64,000 nucleotides of DNA. Origin: an uncultured Bacteroidia bacterium (GTDB taxonomy: Bacteria; Bacteroidota; Bacteroidia; Bacteroidales; F082). The notes beneath the pieces are model-generated. The model saw only the letters and a program-made list of their open reading frames with translations. It made no database searches and had not been told where the DNA came from. Of the stretch, positions 44,359 through 51,150 are shown piece after piece (position 1 is the stretch's first letter; every line of letters begins with the position of its first letter). The DNA lies in NCBI GenBank assembly GCA_902800965.1, contig CADCGK010000003.1, positions 62,001-126,000 on the forward strand, written 5' to 3'. The translations under genes and the position numbers were made by a program.

Positions 44359-46242
44359 ATGATCGTCTGTATTGCCGAAAAGCCGTCCGTAGCGCGTGAC
44401 ATCGCGAAAGTGCTGGGTGCCACCCAGTCACACGATGGCTATATGGAAGGCAACGGTTATCAGGTGACTTGGACTTTCGGTCACCTCTGCACCTTGAAGG
44501 AACCCCATGACTACACGGACCAATGGAAGGCTTGGGCCTTGACGCGTCTGCCGATGATCCCGCAGCGGTTCGGCATCAAGCTGATTGCTGATAAAGGGGT
44601 TGAAAAACAATTCAAGATCATTGAATCCCTGTTCCAGAAAGCCGACGAGATTGTGAACTGCGGCGATGCTGGCCAGGAGGGCGAGCTGATCCAGCGTTGG
44701 GTGATGCAGAAGGCACAGGTGAAGTGCCCTGTGAAACGCCTTTGGATCTCTTCGTTGACCGAGGAATCCATCCGCGAGGGCTTCAAAAACCTGAAAGACC
44801 AGTCGGATTACCAATCCCTTTACGAGGCGGGCTTGTCGCGTGCCATCGGCGACTGGCTGCTGGGCATGAACGCTACGAGGCTCTATACGTTGAAATATGG
44901 CCGTAACCGACAGGTGCTGTCCATCGGCCGAGTCCAGACCCCGACTCTGGCGCTGATCGTAAGGCGTTATCAGGAGATACAGAACTTCAAGCCCGAGGCC
45001 TATTGGGTGCTGTCAACGGTTTATCGCGATACTACCTTTACCGCCACCAAAGGCAAATACGGATCGGTGGAAGACGGACAAAAGGACCTGCAAAGCGTTG
45101 AAGGGAAGGAGTTCACCGTAACCGATATCGAAACCAAGAAAGGCAAGGAGGCACCGCCGAAGCTTTACGACTTGACATCGTTGCAGGTGGAATGCAACAA
45201 GAAATACAATATGTCGGCCGAGCAGACCCTACAGACCATCCAGAGCCTCTATGAGAAGAAATACACGACCTATCCCCGTGTCGATACCACCTATCTGAGC
45301 GACGACATCTATCCGAAATGTCCCAGTATCCTTGCCAAGCTTACCAACTATTCAGAGTTGACGGCGCCGTTGGCAGGTAAGAAGCTAGCCAAGAGCAAGA
45401 AGGTGTTCGACAACAGCAAGGTCACCGACCACCATGCCATCATCCCGACGGGTGTGGTGCCGCAAGGCCTGTCGTTTGCCGAAGAAAAGGTCTATGACGA
45501 GGTGTGTCGCCATTTCATCGCGGTGTTCTATCCCGACTGCCAGTTTGCCACCACCACAGTGTTAGGCAAGGTGGAGGACGTCGAGTTCAAGACCTCTGGT
45601 AAGCAGATCCTGGAGCCTGGATGGCGTCTCGTTATTAGAAGTCAGAAGACAGAAGAAGAGAAGACAGAAGACGGAAGTCAGAAGACAGAAGAGGAGAAGA
45701 CTTTACCGATCTTCACCAAAGGCGAACACGGTCCCCAAAAGCCCCAGCTGGCAGAGAAATGGACCACGCCTCCGAAGCCTTACACTGAAGCCACTTTGCT
45801 GCGCGCCATGGAAACGGCCGGCAAGCTCGTCGATGATGAGGCCCTCCGCGAGGTGATGAAGGAGAACGGCATCGGCCGTCCTTCCACGCGTGCCGCCATC
45901 ATCGAGACCTTGTTCAAGCGCAACTATATCAAAAAGGTACGGAAGAGCCTTGAGCCTACCCCCACGGGCATTGAGCTCATCGGCCTCATCCACGAGGAGT
46001 TGCTGAAGAGTGCCGAGTTGACTGGCATTTGGGAGAAGAAGCTCCGCGAAATCGAACAACACAAATATGACGCCCGCCAATTCCTTGAAGAGCTGAAGCA
46101 GATGGTCACAGAGATCGTCACCACGGTGATGCTCGTCGGACAGCCCTGTCCGCAGTGCGGCAAAGGCCGTATCATCAAAGGCAAGACCGCTTTCGGCTGT
46201 TCCGAGTGGAAGAACGGCTGCAGCTGGAGGAAGGCGTTCTGA
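44359..46242 (+). CDS. topB: DNA topoisomerase III (type IA)
   Basis: This 627-residue type IA topoisomerase cuts one DNA strand through a tyrosine link and resolves replication or recombination intermediates. The TOPRIM domain starts MIVCIAEKPSVARDIAKVLG and has the acidic motif NCGDAGQEGELIQRW near 97-111. The conserved arginine-loop reads LSIGRVQTPTLALIV near 190-205. The active-site tyrosine is in TTYPRVDTTYL (Y305; family consensus TYPRTDS). The C-terminus has GIGRPSTRAAIIE and a zinc-ribbon-like CPQC...CSEWKNGC end. A short charged insertion (about residues 427-448) is encoded by GAAGACAGAA-type repeats. The ATG lies 1 bp after the inverted-repeat element. Confidence 0.94.
   Translation: MIVCIAEKPSVARDIAKVLGATQSHDGYMEGNGYQVTWTFGHLCTLKEPHDYTDQWKAWALTRLPMIPQRFGIKLIADKGVEKQFKIIESLFQKADEIVNCGDAGQEGELIQRWVMQKAQVKCPVKRLWISSLTEESIREGFKNLKDQSDYQSLYEAGLSRAIGDWLLGMNATRLYTLKYGRNRQVLSIGRVQTPTLALIVRRYQEIQNFKPEAYWVLSTVYRDTTFTATKGKYGSVEDGQKDLQSVEGKEFTVTDIETKKGKEAPPKLYDLTSLQVECNKKYNMSAEQTLQTIQSLYEKKYTTYPRVDTTYLSDDIYPKCPSILAKLTNYSELTAPLAGKKLAKSKKVFDNSKVTDHHAIIPTGVVPQGLSFAEEKVYDEVCRHFIAVFYPDCQFATTTVLGKVEDVEFKTSGKQILEPGWRLVIRSQKTEEEKTEDGSQKTEEEKTLPIFTKGEHGPQKPQLAEKWTTPPKPYTEATLLRAMETAGKLVDDEALREVMKENGIGRPSTRAAIIETLFKRNYIKKVRKSLEPTPTGIELIGLIHEELLKSAELTGIWEKKLREIEQHKYDARQFLEELKQMVTEIVTTVMLVGQPCPQCGKGRIIKGKTAFGCSEWKNGCSWRKAF
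45636..45700. repeat. In-frame GAAGTCAGAAGACAGAAG repeats within topB
   Basis: The purine tract encodes two copies of a Ser-Gln-Lys-Thr-Glu-Glu-Glu-Lys-Thr unit in topB. The same DNA unit occurs between genes at 35827-35856, so an intergenic-type repeat has entered, or arisen in, a coding region without breaking the frame. Confidence 0.75.
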
Positions 46243-46264
46243 TTCTTTTTTTGTTGTGAATCAC

Positions 46265-46295
46265 TTGCGGTTTTCAGATATATTGATTATTTTTG
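46265..46295 (+). promoter_or_regulatory. Promoter of the antitoxin-like gene
   Basis: TTG (46265-46267), a 20-bp spacer and TATTTTTG (46288-46295) match the Bacteroidota consensus, 27 bp before the ATG at 46323. Confidence 0.6.
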
Positions 46296-46322
46296 CACGG
46301 TAAAATAACAAAAACGACTATT

Positions 46323-46607
46323 ATGGAAGAGTATGAGCAGAAAGAAAAAGCAGAAAGCGTCGCCAAAGAACCTGAAGCCGTGTACGAACCTGTCATGGAC
46401 TTGGAAGAAATAATTGGTATCGCAGACAACGAATTTGATATTGACGACTATTACGAGAAACACAAAGAAGAAATCGAAGTAGCTTACGAGAGACTCCGAA
46501 ATGATAACACTAATGCTCCGGAAGGCTACTACACTTTAAAAGAGTTTGATGAATTATTGAAACAAAAACTCAGAGAAGCCTATGCGTCGCTACAAAGTCA
46601 TTCTTGA
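46323..46607 (+). CDS. Small acidic protein, candidate antitoxin
   Basis: This is an acidic protein of about 94 residues (MEEYEQKEKAESVAKEPEAV start). I do not recognise the N-terminal half by family. The C-terminal segment (GYYTLKEFDELLKQKLREAY) resembles the last helix of RelB/YefM-like antitoxin partners. The downstream ORF, which overlaps its last 26 bp in another frame, starts like a RelE/ParE toxin, and that overlap is the usual antitoxin-toxin gene arrangement. ATG 46323 lies 27 bp after a good promoter; ten additional codons upstream are possible but fall inside the promoter. Since the toxin is broken, this may be an orphan antitoxin. Confidence 0.55.
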   Translation: MEEYEQKEKAESVAKEPEAVYEPVMDLEEIIGIADNEFDIDDYYEKHKEEIEVAYERLRNDNTNAPEGYYTLKEFDELLKQKLREAYASLQSHS

Positions 46608-46829
46608 TTCTCAAGCTATGGCTTCAATTGACTCTTTGGTGGATTTTATAAAAAGTTAAGCTATTGCGCTTCAATTTTCCCTTTAAGCAGTTTCCAAACC
46701 GCCCGCAAAATTCATCCCGAAGCCAAGACGTTATCTATCATGAAACACCGCTGGACGGTGGTTTTTCATATTGATGGTGATTATGTCGTTGTTGACAGGA
46801 TTTTTCCTTCTAATACGATGGCAGAGTGA
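46582..46829 (+). pseudogene. Decayed RelE/ParE-family toxin
   Basis: Frame one from ATG 46582 reads MRRYKVILDSQAMASIDSLV then DFIKS and a stop; this matches the start of RelE/ParE toxins (RYKVxLxxxAxxDIxxIxxYI). A second frame, ending at the TGA at 46827-46829, reads FQTARKIHPEAKTLSIMKHR followed by WTVVFHIDGDYVVVDRIFPS, which matches the toxin C-terminal strands. The remaining length (about 82 codons) is shorter than the usual 95-100, so a frameshift or stop plus a small internal loss is likely. Confidence 0.55.
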
Positions 46830-46871
46830 TTCAGAGAAAGACGAATCTCGCCTTTCAAATTTCTTTCATGT

Positions 46872-47852
46872 CTAGATAAAAAACAAACACACTCCAATAA
46901 CACTGATTATTGCTCCCACTACCTCGCGTAGCGTCACTTTCTGATGGAAGAGAAGGGCTGCTGGGGCGATGATGAGGACAGGGGTAAGGGCGAAGAGCGT
47001 CTGGGCGATGCCCGCTGAAGTGAATTGGGTGGCCAAGAGGGAGGCACTGACCCCGATGAAGGGTCCAAAGATGGTGGAGGCCAGCACGCACCACATCGCC
47101 TTGCGGTCGCTCAGGGCGTGGCGTAGCTTTGTCAGGCCGTCTTTGTTGAATAGCACCAAGGCCAAGAAGAAGCCTGCCAGCCCGATATAGGCACGTATGG
47201 TGGTGGCGGCGAATGACATGCTGACGCTCACTGGCAGTTGCAGCACGGCATTGTCGAAGACCGCATCGCTAGAGATGCCTGCGGCGGTAAGGGCAGCGTC
47301 ATAATGCGTCAGTCCGCCTTTGCTGAGCACCAGGCCGAAGCCCTGACAGATGCCTGCCATCGCGGCGAAGAAGATGCCTTTCTTCGGCAGCTTGAAGTGG
47401 ATGCCGTGCTGGTGGGTGTCGTCGTTTTTCGACAGGATCGACAGGGCGATGCCGCTCAGGGTGACCACCATGCCGACGATGGCGATGGGGCGCATCTGTT
47501 CGCCGAGGAGCAGCCGTCCAGTAATCGCTGCGGTGGGTGCCGAAAGCGTCATGAAAAGCTGCCCAAAGCGCGATCCGATGTGGATGTAACCCTGCATCAG
47601 ACAATAGTCGCCGATGACATAGCCCACCACGCCCGAGAGCAGCAGCCACGTCCAGGTGCTGGCGTCGGCATAGCGTGGGTAAGGCACGCCCATCACCAGC
47701 CACAGCGTGACGCACAGGAACACGAGCGACATCGTCATGCGGATGGTGTTGAACGGCAACGACCCCATGCGTTTGGAGCCCACCTCCGCAAACAGCGCGG
47801 TGGCGGTCCACGATAGGGCGACGCCCAACGATATCAATTCACCGACAAACAT
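46872..47852 (-). CDS. EamA/DMT-family transporter
   Basis: This 326-residue membrane protein has ten hydrophobic segments in two EamA halves. The first is ISLGVALSWTATALFAEVGSKRM ... GDYCLMQGYIHIGSRFGQLFMTLSAP. The second is KKGIFFAAMAGICQGFGLVLSKGG ... FTSAGIAQTLFALTPVLIIAPAALLF. A charged, histidine-containing loop (SKNDDTHQHGIHFKLPK) divides them. It is a probable metabolite exporter or importer of unknown substrate. It is not closely related to the DMT gene at 9928-10857 (different loops and N-terminus). It runs divergently from the LytTR gene, with a 139-bp spacer. Confidence 0.9.
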   Translation of the reverse strand: MFVGELISLGVALSWTATALFAEVGSKRMGSLPFNTIRMTMSLVFLCVTLWLVMGVPYPRYADASTWTWLLLSGVVGYVIGDYCLMQGYIHIGSRFGQLFMTLSAPTAAITGRLLLGEQMRPIAIVGMVVTLSGIALSILSKNDDTHQHGIHFKLPKKGIFFAAMAGICQGFGLVLSKGGLTHYDAALTAAGISSDAVFDNAVLQLPVSVSMSFAATTIRAYIGLAGFFLALVLFNKDGLTKLRHALSDRKAMWCVLASTIFGPFIGVSASLLATQFTSAGIAQTLFALTPVLIIAPAALLFHQKVTLREVVGAIISVIGVCLFFI

Positions 47853-47956
47853 TTCGGGGGCAAAGGTAATAATACTATTCCTTAGTAGCTTTGTGAACAG
47901 GAATCATTTCATACATTTATAGGCCTATTTCGTACATTTCAACCAAATTCATAACT

Positions 47957-47984
47957 TTGCATTGCAGACTAGTTGCTACCTTTG
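47957..47984 (+). promoter_or_regulatory. Promoter of the LytTR gene, almost leaderless
   Basis: TTG at 47957-47959 and TACCTTTG at 47977-47984 (17-bp spacer) form a promoter whose -7 box ends only 7 bp before the ATG at 47992. Transcription would begin at or next to the start codon. Confidence 0.5.
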
Positions 47985-47991
47985 CCTCGCC

Positions 47992-48360
47992 ATGCTGAAG
48001 AAGTATCTGATCATATCAACCACCACCGACTTGGTGCGCATCGCTCCCGAGAGGATCGTGTTTATCTCGTCGGACGGGAACTACTGCAACCTCGTTCAGT
48101 CTGACAACGAGACGAGAATGCTGACGTTCCAGCTCGGACAGGTGGAGAGTATGATACGTGAACAGCTTGGCACGGAAGGCCTCCAATTCATCAGGATTGG
48201 TCGGGGCCTGATCATCAACCGCAACTATATCTATTACATCAATATCCAGAGCCAGAAGCTCATCCTTTCCGATGTGGCACGCTTCACCCATACCGTGTCG
48301 GCATCGAAGGAAGCTTTGAAACAGCTAAAGGAGTTGATCGAGAAGGAGGCAAAGGAATGA
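47992..48360 (+). CDS. LytTR-domain DNA-binding regulator
   Basis: This protein of about 122 residues consists almost only of a LytTR domain (about 12-112). It has RIAPERIVFISSDGNYCNLV, the TFQLGQVESMI helix, FIRIGRGLIINRNYIYYIN and a closing LSDVARFTHTVSASKEALKQLKELI. LytTR domains bind DNA through beta-strand loops and usually sit behind a receiver domain; no receiver is present, so its input is unknown. The ATG at 47992 follows the promoter box closely. The downstream membrane-anchored gene overlaps its stop by 4 bp (ATGA). LytTR genes coupled to a membrane protein can be regulator/inhibitor pairs, so the partner may control it (inference). Confidence 0.88.
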   Translation: MLKKYLIISTTTDLVRIAPERIVFISSDGNYCNLVQSDNETRMLTFQLGQVESMIREQLGTEGLQFIRIGRGLIINRNYIYYINIQSQKLILSDVARFTHTVSASKEALKQLKELIEKEAKE

Positions 48361-49238
48361 AAGAAATCAATGAAATAAGAGACGATGAGATCCGCGTCAT
48401 CGGCGAGGAGAAGCAACCCAAGCCGCAAGGCTGGAGATGGTTGCTGCTCTTGTTGGCGGGCATCATCGTCGGCGTCATCATTTGGCAAGTATGGCCATCC
48501 AAGCCTGAACCGCCAGTTGAAGACCCGGAACAAGGCGTTTTCGAGCCCTCGAAGCCTACGGTAGAGCAACCTGTTGTGAAACTGCCTTTGGCTAAGGCCG
48601 AGGATACAGGACGCGCTTTCGTTGAGATGGCTGACACCGTCATCAACGACATTCCGATGCGGCTTTATATTCCACATCAAGTGAGTCTGAGCCTGCATTT
48701 GGGACCGATCGACAAAAAGGACAAGGGCATCATCTTTACCGCCCAGGCAGCCGACATCCGAGCTGACAATGGCGGCATCGTGGGTGCCTTCGTGCTGAAA
48801 GGCGAGCCGAAAGCATGGGGCCTCTCCAAGAAAGGCTACTGCGCCATCATCAACGATACGGTGACGGTGGGAGTGGCCGACAATTCGCCCCTTTTTGAAG
48901 AAGCCACGGAGAAGAGCGGCTATTTCTTCCGCCAGTTCCCCTTGGTGGATAACGGGAAGCTGGTTGAAAACGAACAGAAGGGCAAATCGGTGCGCAGGGC
49001 CCTCTGTGTCCGTAACGGAGAACTCTTTACCATGGAAACGCTCACTCAGGAATCGTTCCACGACTTCGCCCAAGCTTTGGTGGATCTGGGGGTGGACAAT
49101 GCCATCTATCTGGTCGGTGCCAACGCCTACGGCTGGGCCACCGATTCCGAAGGCCAACGCCATGAGTTCGGCGACCCCAATCCCAAGACCAGTAAGAAGT
49201 GGAGGAATATCAACTATCTGGTGATGCGAGAAAAATAG
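48357..49238 (+). CDS. Membrane-anchored protein with phosphodiester glycosidase (NAGPA)-like domain
   Basis: This 293-residue protein has an N-terminal charged segment (about 1-27), one transmembrane helix (about 28-46, WLLLLLAGIIVGVIIW), a proline-rich stalk (about 49-75) and an extracytoplasmic domain. The domain resembles the NAGPA/DUF2233-type phosphodiester glycosidase fold: RADNGGIVGAFVLKG, INDTVTVGV, KSVRRALCVRNGELFTMET, then the helix FHDFAQALVDLGVDNAIYLVG. Family members hydrolyse N-acetylglucosamine-1-phosphodiesters; the usual glycine-rich LDGGGS end is altered here to LVGANAYGW, so catalysis is uncertain. Translation is coupled to the LytTR gene, suggesting a signalling pair. Confidence 0.65.
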   Translation: MKEINEIRDDEIRVIGEEKQPKPQGWRWLLLLLAGIIVGVIIWQVWPSKPEPPVEDPEQGVFEPSKPTVEQPVVKLPLAKAEDTGRAFVEMADTVINDIPMRLYIPHQVSLSLHLGPIDKKDKGIIFTAQAADIRADNGGIVGAFVLKGEPKAWGLSKKGYCAIINDTVTVGVADNSPLFEEATEKSGYFFRQFPLVDNGKLVENEQKGKSVRRALCVRNGELFTMETLTQESFHDFAQALVDLGVDNAIYLVGANAYGWATDSEGQRHEFGDPNPKTSKKWRNINYLVMREK

Positions 49239-49239
49239 T

Positions 49240-49270
49240 TGCGGAATTTCAGAAAAAGTTTTAGCTTTGC
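49240..49270 (+). promoter_or_regulatory. Promoter of the MNT/HEPN pair
   Basis: TTG at 49240-49242, a 20-bp spacer and TAGCTTTG at 49263-49270 lie 18 bp before the ATG at 49289, directly after the previous stop. Confidence 0.65.
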
Positions 49271-49288
49271 AAAACACAAACAGTAATC

Positions 49289-49612
49289 ATGTCACTAACA
49301 AAGGAATCTATATTGAAATCGATAGTGGCTCTAGGTTCGAAGGTATTACCCCAAGGGGCTAGGCTTATTCTGTTCGGTTCGCAGGCGCGTGGCGATGCGC
49401 ATGATGAATCCGACTGGGATTTACTTATCCTTCTTAATGATGACCAATCTAAAGGCGATGTCTTTGGCGACTATGGCTATCCGTTTGTGGAGCTGGGCTG
49501 GGAATACGGCACTTATTTCAGTCCAAAAATCTATACCTATTCGGAATGGGCCGGTCGAAAAGGAACGCCGTTTTATGAAAACATCAACAAGGAAGGAGTA
49601 GCATTATGCTGA
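49289..49612 (+). CDS. MNT-type nucleotidyltransferase (candidate antitoxin)
   Basis: This 107-residue minimal nucleotidyltransferase has the pol-beta-superfamily motif ILFGSQARGDAHDESDWDLLILL near 28-50. That motif supplies the GS motif and the first acidic pair (D-W-D). In MNT/HEPN modules the MNT protein neutralises the HEPN toxin, in studied cases by adding AMP to it. The last 7 bp overlap the HEPN gene, an order (MNT then HEPN) consistent with a toxin-antitoxin module. The C-terminus contains FSPKIYTYSEWAGRKGTPFYENI, common in these proteins. It is driven by its own promoter at 49240-49270. Confidence 0.82.
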   Translation: MSLTKESILKSIVALGSKVLPQGARLILFGSQARGDAHDESDWDLLILLNDDQSKGDVFGDYGYPFVELGWEYGTYFSPKIYTYSEWAGRKGTPFYENINKEGVALC

Positions 49613-50034
49613 CTGAAGATGAAAAGAAAGCTTTGGTAGCCAACAAAGTTAGACGTTCAAGGGAAACTTGGTCAGAGACGAAAGGCATCATTGAGGATGG
49701 GTATTGGTATGCTGCTGCCAATAGGATGTATTATGCCTGTTATTATATGGTTTCGGCGTTGCTACTTAAAATCGGTCAAAGTTCCCATACCCATGGTGGT
49801 ACCATAGGGTTATTTGGTCTCCATTTTGTAAAATCAGGGATTGTTTCCTCCGAATTAGGTAAATTCTACAGCGAATTGTTTGAACTCAGACAAACCGGAG
49901 ATTACGACGATTGGAAAGTGGTGACTGAAAACGACATTATGCCAATGGTTCCCACCGCAGAAGTTTTTCTTGAAACCATAGAGAAACTTATCAAGGAAGA
50001 CGGTTATCTTAATATTTACGAAATTCCTTCCTGA
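49606..50034 (+). CDS. HEPN-domain protein (candidate RNase toxin)
   Basis: This 142-residue, mostly helical protein has the HEPN core helix YWYAAANRMYYACYYMVSALLLK near 37-60, followed by GTIGLFGLHFVKSG and a third helix FYSELFELRQTGDYDDW. HEPN domains often act as metal-free ribonucleases through an R-X4-6-H motif; I do not see a clear R-X4-6-H here, only R and H residues further apart, so catalytic status is open. It overlaps the MNT gene by 7 bp, the arrangement of MNT/HEPN toxin-antitoxin systems. A strong hairpin terminator begins 37 bp after the stop. Confidence 0.8.
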   Translation: MLTEDEKKALVANKVRRSRETWSETKGIIEDGYWYAAANRMYYACYYMVSALLLKIGQSSHTHGGTIGLFGLHFVKSGIVSSELGKFYSELFELRQTGDYDDWKVVTENDIMPMVPTAEVFLETIEKLIKEDGYLNIYEIPS

Positions 50035-50071
50035 AGAACATTTCATACACCTTATAGACATTTCATACAGA

Positions 50072-50116
50072 ACCCCGAAAAACGCTTGGTCAGCTTTTCG
50101 GGGTCCTTTATTTTTG
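50072..50116 (+). terminator. Terminator of MNT/HEPN overlapping the next promoter
   Basis: A perfect 10-bp stem ACCCCGAAAA / TTTTCGGGGT (50072-50081 and 50095-50104), 13-nt loop, and a T-rich tail TTTATTTTT. The tail doubles as a -7 box, TATTTTTG at 50109-50116, with TTG at 50086-50088 (20-bp spacer) for the downstream lipoprotein gene. Confidence 0.8.
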
Positions 50117-50148
50117 TGTCGTAAATATAACGAGACAGTACCAAGATT

Positions 50149-51150
50149 ATGAAACTGCAACCTTTTTTCATGGCGTTGCTGATGCTGGTCGGGGTCGGAT
50201 GTTCGCCGACCCCGCAAGCGGAAAACCAGCAGGATGGGAAAAACGAAACGGGACACGTTCCAGGCAATGGCATCTATTATTGGAAGACAGTCTTTGAATT
50301 GAATGACACAGAACGAAGTTTCCTAACGGAACATCAAGTGAAACGATTGTACCTGCGCTTTTTCGACGTAGTGCCTTCCGATCCGAACACCACCTCCAAC
50401 TACCATATAAACTACGAGGCGGTGCCCAGTGCCAATTTGTTATTCCACGATCCGATGCCCGAAGGGTTGGAAATCGTGCCGGTGGTATATATCATCATTG
50501 AGGCGCTGCGATTGATCAATAGCTCTCTTAACGACTATTCCAAACTGATTGTTGAACGGATCCTCAACATGGCCGACTTCCATGATCTGGGGGTCATCCA
50601 CGAAGTGCAACTCGACTGCGATTGGACCCAGCAGACCCAAGAAGGCTATTTCAGGTTGTGCGAGGCGGTGAAGGACCAATTGAAGCCCTACGGCATCCGG
50701 CTAAGTTGCACTATCCGGTTGTGGCAGCTGGCATGCGCCTGTCCGCCTGTCGATCGTGGCGTGCTGATGCTTTACAATACGGGTAGTATCACCAATCCCA
50801 ATACCAGTAACGCCATCCTTGACCTTAACGATGTGAAAGCCTATCTAAAAGGAAAGCCCTACGGTTTGCCATTGGACTTCGCTTATCCCACCTATAGTTG
50901 GTACGTGTGGTTCCGCGACAACACCTACATGGGCTTGTTCCACCAGCGGCCTGACAATGATACGTTGGTCAAGACTGGCGATGTGCTTCGTCATGAACAA
51001 GTCAGTTTCGGTGAGCTACGTGCATTGGATAGCCTGGTTCGTCTGAAACTGCCGTCCGACAGTGCCTCCGTTATTCTTTACCATCTTGACTCCGCTAACC
51101 TTTCAAACTATACCTCCGATGAGATACGCCAGATTTATCGTTGCCATTAG
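50149..51150 (+). CDS. Lipoprotein with TIM-barrel-like domain, unknown function
   Basis: This 333-residue protein has a lipoprotein signal (lipobox LVGVGC, cysteine near 22). The body resembles a glycosidase-like (beta/alpha) barrel of the DUF3142 type: GIYYWKTVFEL, the strand KRLYLRFFDVV, EIVPVVYIIIEAL, IHEVQLDCDWTQQTQEGYFRLC and the strand GIRLSCTIRLWQL. I use that name only by resemblance; no catalytic pair can be named. The gene shares its 3' end with the next signal-peptide protein (32-bp overlap), implying a coupled pair. A promoter/terminator hybrid at 50072-50116 lies upstream. It is probably located in the outer or inner membrane facing the periplasm or the surface. Confidence 0.7.
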   Translation: MKLQPFFMALLMLVGVGCSPTPQAENQQDGKNETGHVPGNGIYYWKTVFELNDTERSFLTEHQVKRLYLRFFDVVPSDPNTTSNYHINYEAVPSANLLFHDPMPEGLEIVPVVYIIIEALRLINSSLNDYSKLIVERILNMADFHDLGVIHEVQLDCDWTQQTQEGYFRLCEAVKDQLKPYGIRLSCTIRLWQLACACPPVDRGVLMLYNTGSITNPNTSNAILDLNDVKAYLKGKPYGLPLDFAYPTYSWYVWFRDNTYMGLFHQRPDNDTLVKTGDVLRHEQVSFGELRALDSLVRLKLPSDSASVILYHLDSANLSNYTSDEIRQIYRCH

